Assembly: GCA_963791295.1 (NCBI GenBank)
Contig: CAWBRY010000004.1
Span: forward strand, 744,001-808,000
DNA from: CAWBRY01 sp963791295
GTDB taxonomy: Bacteria > Bacteroidota > Bacteroidia > Chitinophagales > Chitinophagaceae
DNA: 64,000 nt
Reading direction: 5' to 3'
Position numbers and translations under genes: made by a program. The notes beneath the pieces were generated by a model. It did not search any database, had not been told where the DNA came from, and saw nothing but the letters and a program-made list of their open reading frames with translations. Of this stretch, positions 51,187 through 59,500 are shown in pieces; the stretch's first letter is position 1; every line of letters begins with the position of its first letter.

Positions 51187-52251
51187 ATGACGTTTTCAGC
51201 GGCACAAATAGCTTCCTTGATCCAGGGAAAAATTGAGGGAGATCCCCAGGCTGTAATTAATTCCATTGGTAAGATCGAAGAGGCAAAACAAGGCGAACTC
51301 ACTTTTTTCGCCAATGCCAAATACGAAGAGTTTTTATATAGCACGAAAGCTTCCATTATTATAGTAAATGAAACTTACGCTCTCAAGCAACCGGTGACTG
51401 CGACATTGATCCGCGTTCCCGATGCCTATGCTTCCTTTGCAAGCCTTCTCACACGGTACCAGGAAATGCTGACCCAACAGCTTAAGGGCAGACAGGAACC
51501 ATGCTATGTTGCCAAGACGGCCGTTTGCGGAGAAAATGTTTTCATCGGCGCATTTGCCTACCTCGGGGAGCATGTAAAACTTGGGCGTAACAGCAAGGTA
51601 TTTCCGAATGCATTTCTGGGAGATAATGTAACGGTTGGAGAAGATTGCATGATCCATCCGGGCGTAAAAATTTATCATGATTGCAAGATTGGTAACAAGG
51701 TGATCCTGCATGCCGGAGTAGTGATTGGCAGTGACGGTTTTGGCTTCGTTCCACAATCGGATGGCGCACCTGCAATGAAAATACCGCAGCTCGGCGACGT
51801 GGTGATTGAAGATAATGTGGAGATTGGCGCTAACACAACGATCGACAGGGCAACTATCGGATCTACCGTTATTCGTTCAGGTGTTAAACTGGATAATCTC
51901 GTGCAAATAGCGCATAATGTCGAGGTAGGGCAAAATACTATGATCGCTGCTCAAGCCGGTATCAGTGGTAGTACTAAAATCGGCAAAGGCGTTATCATCG
52001 GTGGGCAGGCTGGATTGGCGGGTCACATTCAAATTGCAGACGGATCAAAAATTAATGGCCAATCCGGCGTAAGCAAAACGCTGAAGAATCCTAATTCTGC
52101 TGTTACTGGCACGCCAGCATTTGAATATAGCCAGGCGCTTCGTAGCCAGGTGGTCACTCGCAACCTTCCGGAAATGGAAAAAAGGATACAGGAATTGGAG
52201 ACCCTGGTCAAACAATTGTTAGCGGAAAGGGTCGGCGATGTGGATCGATAA
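51187..52251 (+). CDS. lpxD: UDP-3-O-(3-hydroxyacyl)glucosamine N-acyltransferase
   Basis: 354 aa from ATG 51187 (MTFSAAQIASLIQGKIEGDP); a TTG at 51163 is open but unlikely. N-terminal uridine-binding domain (ITKIEEAK-like GKIEEAKQGELTFFAN), then a left-handed beta-helix of hexapeptide repeats (VCGENVFIGAFAYLGEHVKL onward) with the catalytic His in LVQIAHNVEVGQ, and a C-terminal helix. Third step of lipid A synthesis, acting as a trimer. Confidence 0.95.
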   Translation: MTFSAAQIASLIQGKIEGDPQAVINSIGKIEEAKQGELTFFANAKYEEFLYSTKASIIIVNETYALKQPVTATLIRVPDAYASFASLLTRYQEMLTQQLKGRQEPCYVAKTAVCGENVFIGAFAYLGEHVKLGRNSKVFPNAFLGDNVTVGEDCMIHPGVKIYHDCKIGNKVILHAGVVIGSDGFGFVPQSDGAPAMKIPQLGDVVIEDNVEIGANTTIDRATIGSTVIRSGVKLDNLVQIAHNVEVGQNTMIAAQAGISGSTKIGKGVIIGGQAGLAGHIQIADGSKINGQSGVSKTLKNPNSAVTGTPAFEYSQALRSQVVTRNLPEMEKRIQELETLVKQLLAERVGDVDR

Positions 52252-52402
52252 GGCGATCTTTTCAGAGCCGATCTGCCGTCGCAAAATCCTGAGTTTCCGC
52301 CCATTCAAAAACACTCAAATCCGGGGCGCATAATCTATATGTAATTTGGTGAAATAAAGCCAAAATGAAGGTGACCTGAGGACTAATTTAGAACTCAAAT
52401 AC

Positions 52403-52411
52403 TATCTTTGC
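52403..52411 (+). promoter_or_regulatory. Probable -7 element ahead of lpxC/fabZ
   Basis: TATCTTTGC matches TAnnTTTG exactly. It ends four bases before the first in-frame ATG (52416), so transcription would begin at or after that codon. This supports the internal ATG at 52458 as the true start. No -33 box seen. Confidence 0.5.
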
Positions 52412-52457
52412 CCGCATGATTTCCCTGCCACAAAATAAGACCTATATTGCCGGAGAT

Positions 52458-53864
52458 ATGAGCTCGGATTTTAACTCGGATAAGCAGCACACCATCGGAT
52501 CAGCAGTTACAATTTCGGGTACCGGATTACATACAGGTGTTATGGCCGATCTCACTCTACGTCCTGCCAATCCGGGCTTTGGTTTCCAGTTCCAGCGTAC
52601 GGACCTGCCTCATCAACCAATCATTAAGGCGGATTGCGATTTAGTGACCGATGTTAGCCGGGGAACAACATTGGAAAGTAATGGCGCCTCAGTTAGTACT
52701 GTCGAACACGTATTGGCTGCCCTTGTAGGGATGGGCGTGGATAATTGCCTGATCGAGGTAAATGGTCCGGAGATCCCGATCATGGATGGAAGTTCGCAGC
52801 CCTTTGTTGAATTGATTGAAGAAGCCGGTGTGCAAGAGCAGGAAGCGGCAAAGGTTTGGTACAGCTTCTCCGAAAATATTTACCACTACGATGAAGCAAA
52901 AAGAGTGGAAATGGTAGTAATGCCTGCAGCGGAATATCAAATTACTACTTTGATTGATTTTAATTCGCCTGTATTGGGAACTCAACATGCAGGCCTCAAA
53001 CATATCCGCGATTTCAAACAGGAGATTGCACCCTGCCGAACTTTTTGTTTTCTCCACGAACTGGAAATGCTACTGGATAATAATCTGATCAAAGGGGGCG
53101 ACGTGAACAATGCGATCGTCATCGTTGATAAACCCATTGATGAGAAAGAGATGGAAAGAATGAAGAAGATCTTTAAGAATGATCGCATAGAAGTGAAGAG
53201 CGAGGGCTACTTGAATAACCTGGTGTTGCGATTTCCTAATGAACCTGCCCGCCATAAATTATTAGATATTATTGGCGATCTCGCACTGATTGGCTATCCG
53301 ATAAAAGGACGGATTATTGCGAATCGTCCGGGCCATAGTACGAATGTCGAACTGGCAAAAAAGATCAAACAATACATCCGGACGAGAAGACATAAAAAAG
53401 AGGTTCCCTTTTATAATCCCAACCTTCCTCCCATCTACGATCAACAGTATATTGAAAAAAGGCTGCCGCATCGATATCCTTTCCTGATGGTAGATAAGAT
53501 CATTGAGCTAAGCGATACGCATATTGTCGGAATAAAAAATGTCACCTTCAATGAGTGGTTTTTTGCCGGTCATTTTCCCGGCAACCCTGTGATGCCAGGG
53601 GTTTTGCAGGTGGAGGCACTGGCTCAATGCGGAGGTATTTTAGCCATCAATCTAAGTGGTGAGGATAAGAAATACGACACCTATTTCCTGAAGATCGACA
53701 ATTGCAAATTCAAACAAATGGTGCGGCCCGGAGATACTCTTTTACTCAAAATGGAACTGTCTGCACCTATTCGCCGGGGCATCTGCGAAATGAAAGGGAC
53801 GGTCTATGTGGGCAACAAAATTTGCACCGAAGCAGACCTCGTAGCGCAAATTATCCAAAAATAG
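52458..53864 (+). CDS. lpxC/fabZ: Bifunctional LpxC deacetylase / FabZ dehydratase
   Basis: About 468 aa from ATG 52458; the frame opens at 52416 but the -7 box at 52403 makes that start unlikely. LpxC half: HTIGSAVTISGTGLHTG, zinc His in VSTVEHVLAALVG, NGPEIPIMDGSSQP, and HKLLDIIGDLAL (His, Asp ligands) with PGHSTN (catalytic His). FabZ half (from about residue 320): KRLPHRYPFLMVDKI (catalytic His), HFPGNPVMPGVLQVEALAQ (catalytic Glu). The fusion couples lipid A commitment and fatty-acid elongation and is known in Bacteroidota. lpxA does not follow, unlike in many relatives. Confidence 0.95.
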   Translation: MSSDFNSDKQHTIGSAVTISGTGLHTGVMADLTLRPANPGFGFQFQRTDLPHQPIIKADCDLVTDVSRGTTLESNGASVSTVEHVLAALVGMGVDNCLIEVNGPEIPIMDGSSQPFVELIEEAGVQEQEAAKVWYSFSENIYHYDEAKRVEMVVMPAAEYQITTLIDFNSPVLGTQHAGLKHIRDFKQEIAPCRTFCFLHELEMLLDNNLIKGGDVNNAIVIVDKPIDEKEMERMKKIFKNDRIEVKSEGYLNNLVLRFPNEPARHKLLDIIGDLALIGYPIKGRIIANRPGHSTNVELAKKIKQYIRTRRHKKEVPFYNPNLPPIYDQQYIEKRLPHRYPFLMVDKIIELSDTHIVGIKNVTFNEWFFAGHFPGNPVMPGVLQVEALAQCGGILAINLSGEDKKYDTYFLKIDNCKFKQMVRPGDTLLLKMELSAPIRRGICEMKGTVYVGNKICTEADLVAQIIQK

Positions 53865-54034
53865 TTCGATTCCGATTCGATAATCTGCTGCAAAAACACC
53901 TACGAAAATCCCCGAATTGATCGTGAAAAATTAACTCGTTTTTCAACGTTTTTTTTGTTATCTCTTTGTCAAAAAGAATGTATAATAAAACGCTTTTATT
54001 TCCTTTAAAATGCCGTTTGAGGCCTCTATTTTCG

Positions 54035-54042
54035 TACATTTG
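54035..54042 (+). promoter_or_regulatory. Probable -7 element ahead of gyrB
   Basis: TACATTTG fits TAnnTTTG, 46 bases before the gyrB ATG. A TTTG at 54016-54019 lies 15 bases upstream, shorter than the usual spacing. Confidence 0.45.
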
Positions 54043-54088
54043 TAGATATTAAAATTCCCCCCATTTAAGGAAAGGATTTACCTTTTTT

Positions 54089-56068
54089 ATGAACGTAGAA
54101 GCCAAAGAAAAAGCAGCCCTCATTTCAGCAAATTATAGCGCAGACAGTATCCAGGTTTTAGAAGGTTTAGAGGCAGTGCGTAAGCGGCCGGCTATGTATA
54201 TTGGTGATATCGGCGTGAAAGGTTTGCATCACCTGGTATATGAAGTCGTGGATAATTCCATTGACGAGGCACTGGCAGGATACTGTAAAAATATTCAGGT
54301 CACTATTCATGAAGACAATTCTATCTCAGTAGAAGATGATGGCCGCGGAATTCCTACAGGCATTAATACTAAAGAAAAAAAATCTGCACTGGAAGTTGTG
54401 ATGACAGTGCTTCACTCCGGTGGTAAGTTTGATAAGGGGTCTTATAAGGTCTCGGGAGGATTGCATGGTGTCGGTGTAAGTTGCGTGAATGCCCTTAGCA
54501 AGGATCTACATGTAACGGTGAACCGTGACGGAAAAATATTCGAACAGGAATATAAAATAGGGGTTCCTCAATATCCTGTGCGGGATATTGGTCCCAGTGA
54601 TAAGACCGGTACGCGTGTCCACTTCTGGCCCGACGATTCGATTTTTATTACCCTTGTTTATAATAAAGATATTTTGGAAAGCCGGCTACGTGAATTGGCT
54701 TACCTCAATCGCGGTGTCCGGATCGCCCTCCATGACCTGAGAGAAAAAGAAGAAGATGGTACTATTTATACTAAGGTTTTTTATAGTGAAGGCGGTATCG
54801 TGGAATTCGTAGAAATGATGGACAATACCGCGGGCCGTAATGCACTCATCCCCAAAGTAATTTTTGTAGAAGGCCGCGACGAACATACCGAAACGATTGT
54901 TGAAGTGGCGCTGACGTATAACGATAGCTATAGCGAACACATTTATTCCTACGTAAATAATATCAACACGATCGAAGGAGGTACGCATGTATCTGGATTT
55001 CGTCGTGCATTGACCAGGGTGTTTAAGAGTTATGGCGATAAACAAGGTCTGTTTGAAAAGGCAAAAGTGGAAATAGAAGGTGACGACTTTCGTGAAGGAC
55101 TAAGCGCAATCATTTCCGTGAAGGTTCACGAGCCTCAATTTGAAGGGCAGACCAAAACCAAGCTGGGCAATAATGAGGTGATGGGTGTGGTTGATTCTAC
55201 CGTCTCCAAAGTCTTGGAAGCGTATCTCGAGGAAAATCCCAGAGAAGCCAAGAACATTGTTTCAAAAGTCATTCTTGCTGCTCAGGCAAGAGCTGCCGCC
55301 CGCAAAGCAAGAGAGTTAGTCCAACGTAAATCAGTATTGACAGGTGGCGGCCTACCGGGCAAGCTGGCCGATTGCTCAGACAGAGATCCTGAGCGTTGTG
55401 AACTATTTCTGGTGGAAGGTGATTCTGCCGGTGGAACAGCCAAACAAGGCAGAGACCGGAGTTTCCAGGCCATTCTACCGTTGAGAGGCAAGATCCTCAA
55501 TGTGGAGAAGGCGATGGAACATAAGATCTATGAAAATGAAGAGATCCGCAACATGTACACGGCTCTCGGCGTCACAGTAGGTACAGCCGAAGACCCGAAG
55601 GCCTTAAATATAAACAAGCTTCGATATCATAAGCTGATCATCATGACCGATGCTGATGTGGACGGAAGCCATATCGCTACGTTGATACTTACGTTTATTT
55701 TCCGTTATATGACCGAACTCGTGGAACAAGGTTATGTATACATCGCGCAGCCTCCCCTTTACCAGGTTAAGAAAGGAAAGGAACAGGCTTATGCATGGAC
55801 TGAGGAACAGAGAAAAACACTGATCGCGAAAATCGGTGCAGGGAAAGATGACTCTGTCAACGTTCAGCGTTATAAAGGCCTTGGCGAAATGAATGCGGAT
55901 CAGCTTTGGGATACTACCATGAATCCCGCTTCACGGACGCTGAAACGGGTGACTATCGAAAGCGCCGCTGAAAGCGACCGCGTTTTTAGCATGTTAATGG
56001 GTGATGAAGTAGCTCCAAGACGGGAGTTTATCGAAAGCCACGCCAAATACGCTAAACTGGATATTTAG
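54089..56068 (+). CDS. gyrB: DNA gyrase subunit B
   Basis: 659 aa. ATPase (GHKL) domain: VLEGLEAVRKRPAMYIGD, EVVDNSIDEALAGYC, VEDDGRGIPTG, SGGLHGVGVSCVNALS. Transducer domain with QTKTKLGN, then TOPRIM with LFLVEGDSAGGTAKQGRDR, IMTDADVDGSHIATL and the C-terminal QRYKGLGEMNADQLWDTTM. The length and SGGLHGVG/QRYKGLGEMN match GyrB rather than ParE. Monocistronic with its own promoter. Confidence 0.96.
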   Translation: MNVEAKEKAALISANYSADSIQVLEGLEAVRKRPAMYIGDIGVKGLHHLVYEVVDNSIDEALAGYCKNIQVTIHEDNSISVEDDGRGIPTGINTKEKKSALEVVMTVLHSGGKFDKGSYKVSGGLHGVGVSCVNALSKDLHVTVNRDGKIFEQEYKIGVPQYPVRDIGPSDKTGTRVHFWPDDSIFITLVYNKDILESRLRELAYLNRGVRIALHDLREKEEDGTIYTKVFYSEGGIVEFVEMMDNTAGRNALIPKVIFVEGRDEHTETIVEVALTYNDSYSEHIYSYVNNINTIEGGTHVSGFRRALTRVFKSYGDKQGLFEKAKVEIEGDDFREGLSAIISVKVHEPQFEGQTKTKLGNNEVMGVVDSTVSKVLEAYLEENPREAKNIVSKVILAAQARAAARKARELVQRKSVLTGGGLPGKLADCSDRDPERCELFLVEGDSAGGTAKQGRDRSFQAILPLRGKILNVEKAMEHKIYENEEIRNMYTALGVTVGTAEDPKALNINKLRYHKLIIMTDADVDGSHIATLILTFIFRYMTELVEQGYVYIAQPPLYQVKKGKEQAYAWTEEQRKTLIAKIGAGKDDSVNVQRYKGLGEMNADQLWDTTMNPASRTLKRVTIESAAESDRVFSMLMGDEVAPRREFIESHAKYAKLDI

Positions 56069-56247
56069 CCCATTTCAATCGGTTTTTAAGTAGAAATACT
56101 GATTTCCCCTCAGATTCATAAACTATTTACAATCAACACTCTAGAGCTACACTAAACGGGGTTTTTTCGTTTTGTTAGCAAATTTTCACGTTTCAAAAGC
56201 AGTAGAAGCAGTAATTTCAGGTATTACTAACCCCAAAAAACAATACC

Positions 56248-56451
56248 ATGTCTGACGTTCAACTTACCGCTTACAACGTTAAAACCAAAGAAAAGGGTGT
56301 TCCTATCCTGAACGCTGTTATTAAGAAGACTGCCAAGGGTGCGTATATGGTTCAGGGGGATGATGGCAAAGGAAACAAGCTGACTACCCTCGTAAATGCC
56401 GAAAAGGCACTTGCAGCTATTAAAGCTGGGATTGCCAAACAAGGCTGGTAA
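56248..56451 (+). CDS. Small basic protein, unknown
   Basis: 67 aa. Beta-rich start (VQLTAYNVKTKEKGVPILNA, VIKKTAKGAYMVQGDD) and a short C-terminal helix (NAEKALAAIKAGIAKQGW). Rich in Lys and Gly, no signal peptide. Single gene with a terminator directly behind, suggesting a small, well-transcribed monocistron. No family recognised. Confidence 0.72.
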   Translation: MSDVQLTAYNVKTKEKGVPILNAVIKKTAKGAYMVQGDDGKGNKLTTLVNAEKALAAIKAGIAKQGW

Positions 56452-56470
56452 GCCAATCAATTTATAATAG

Positions 56471-56501
56471 CCCGGTTGCTGTATCAGTGACCGGGGTTTT
56501 T
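56471..56501 (+). terminator. Rho-independent terminator of the 67-aa gene
   Basis: CCCGGT / ACCGGG 6-bp stem (56471-56495) followed by GTTTTT. Twenty bases after the stop. Confidence 0.75.
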
Positions 56502-56531
56502 ATTGCCCCAACCTCAATCGCGAGTATCCAT

Positions 56532-59500
56532 CTATTCTTTAATCACCTTGAATTGTTGCTTCTTTTCTCCTGCAACGGCTTCAACCATGTACAGCCCGGA
56601 AGCAAATCCGGGTCCCTCAAGGTCAATCGCTAACTTTTCTACGAAGCCATTGGCTTTCCTATGATATTGTCTGACCAGTTTGCCATTGATACCATAAACC
56701 TTCACGGTTATTAATTCTCCGTCATTTACCTGGAAGACCAGGTTAAAGTTTCCTTTGGATGGATTGGGATAGATCTGCCACGTAAGCTCGTCATTGAATA
56801 CGACAGGCCTTACGGCTGAATAACGGAAGCTGCCGTCGTTGTCGACTATCTTTAACCGGTAGAAACGGACCCCGGCCTTATTATCTTCGTAATCCGTGAA
56901 ATTATAAAGTTGTTGCTGAGTTGAATTCCCGCGACTAAACACTTCACCGATCTTTACGAATTGATTTCTTTGATAACCCTCATTTCCCCTGGCCAACTCC
57001 ACTTCATACCGGTTCACATTATACTCGGATGCCACTACCCATTCCGTCAACACATCGTGATCGTTGTCTTTCCGGGCTGTGAAACTAACTAATTGAACGG
57101 GCAGCGACTGGTCGTTGGTAAAACCTCCATTGTTTAACCAGAACTCCGAAAAGTCCTTCACTTTAAATTCAACATAATACCCTTTATCAAAAGGAACCTT
57201 CACCGCGTTGGCAGGAACGGTGAATAGCCAGTTGCCTCCACTATTATTAGCGATATCTCCATCCTCTAATAAATCATTGGAGTTATTGTATTTTGAAACA
57301 CCCAATTCATAAGCCATGGAAGGCTTGCTGCAAGTGCCGCATCCCGTAGCATTGATCAACGCCTCGGTCTCCGTATCCAGAAAATAGAAGCGGACTAGTG
57401 CTGAATCGGTCAGGGTTGTGACAGAAGGCTTAATGGTGATGTTTCGGTGGTGATAGTATTGATTGTTTTTGACGCGGACAGCTCCCGTGTTTATGTATGC
57501 CTGAACTTGTGTACTTCCCATCGCATCCGTAGGAGATTTGACAGAAGCCACTAGTTTACCTCCCGATGTGAAATCGACCCAGTTGGATCCACCTGCAATG
57601 TTCGCGGAAACAGGTGAGACCATGGTTACACCATCATATATTCCGTTCGGATTGTTATAAATATGAATATCATCAATACCGATACCATCCCGGTTTACAG
57701 AGATATCAGATATAACTACAATACGAAGTCGCAAGCGCGAGATTCCCGTGTTTGGAAGAGGAATAGTAGCCACATGCCAACGATGATAGTTTTCTATGCT
57801 CCATAAATTGTCACCCGGATAATTCTTGTTGTACCAATTTGTTCCCTGGCCGTTAGCTCCAAGGCGGTTCCATACAATTCCATCTTCGGAATATTCCACA
57901 TATGCTCCGTCGCAAAGTCCGCCACCACAATCTTCCAGATCTAGCGCGAGGCTAAGGCTCAATGTCGGCGCAGTCAACGCAGAGATATCAAAGCAAGGAG
58001 AATAGAGATAGGAGAGTTCGAGACTATTGTAATTACCGGTCACACTCGTTTTCCACGCCTTGCTTCCACTGGCCGCCCTCGATATTTTAACTGAAGCAGG
58101 CGTTCCATATTCCCAGGAACTATGATAACCCTGCGCATACCACAAGCCATTATCCGCTTCAAAGTCCTGGAGATACGGATTGAGCGAACTCACTGCAATC
58201 ACCGGTGAATTGGTGAGCGTGACTATGGCCGAATCATTTTCCCGATGAGAATCTGAAGGAAGATCTACCCAAACCTTCACCGTATGGCTACCGAGCGCTG
58301 AAAGATTAGCCGTTCCCGGAGTAAATGTGTATGAAATACTGGTGTTAGCAGGGATATCAGGAAGCGTTTCGGTCGTGATCACTACCCCATCCACTTCCAA
58401 TACAATCGGTATTCCGCTGATTGTAGAATTTGCACTATTGCGCACCGTTACGTCAACCTGGGTAGTGGCGCTCAGGTCGCAACTCGCAACTATAGGAGCA
58501 TCGATGCTCACCATTTGAATGTCATCAGTGACGCTGTATAATCGGATATCATCAAAACTATAGCCCGCACCGCCGTAATTGTCTGCCGCCAGTATCCTGC
58601 CCCATTGCCCCCATCTCACCTGGAAGCTGCTGGAATAATTTTGTCCGTGTGCCTGAAGTGAATCCGCTAATTCAATACCCGTGATGAGTTTGTATGTCCC
58701 ATCTACATCACCCTGGTTAGCAAACAAATCATAAACCAGTATCCAGGGTTGCTGATCATTACCGCGGATCCAAACTTTATTGGCGTTGTTTGGTTCCTGT
58801 CCATGATTTTTATAACGAAAGTCAAACCTTATATCATCGGAAGCAACGTTGTAAGTAGCAAGATTAAAAGTACCTGTCAATGAATCTGTATTTCCCCCAA
58901 CAAATCGATCTGCATCCAATGTAATAGCCTTGCTTCCTGAATAGGCGATACCTGAGTTCACAAAAGTTCTCAATCGGCCAAACACACCCGATGTCACAAA
59001 ATCATATCTATCCAATCCCTCGAGGCCTCGCTGCCTGCTGGTGACGGTTTGCGAAACCGCAGTCTCCAGGTCATCAACAAAAGGAGTTGTTAACCCCGTT
59101 ATTGGCGCATTATCCAACTGCTTAAATACTTTCACCAACGTATCATTCCTTACTTCTGGATCTCCTCCTTGCGACACTCCGATCTTTATTGAATAACTCC
59201 CAACAACCGATAGGTTAATCGTTGGACTGAATGTATGGGAAAAAGTTGCTCCGGCTGCAATCGCCGGGTTAATGAGCGTCTCTACGACGGGTGTGGCCCC
59301 ATTGATTGAATAACTTATATCGATGTTCTGGGTCGTTACGGCATCATCGAGGTTCTTGATGCGAACCGTGAGCGGCGTGGTTGCAGACAATGCAGTGGAA
59401 GTAAATTGCCTTCCGGAAGAAGCGGGAGAAAGGATCGAATCCACCTTTATATCATTGTCAGAAATGATTCCACTACAGCTGCCGCTATTTGGTTGGCGAG

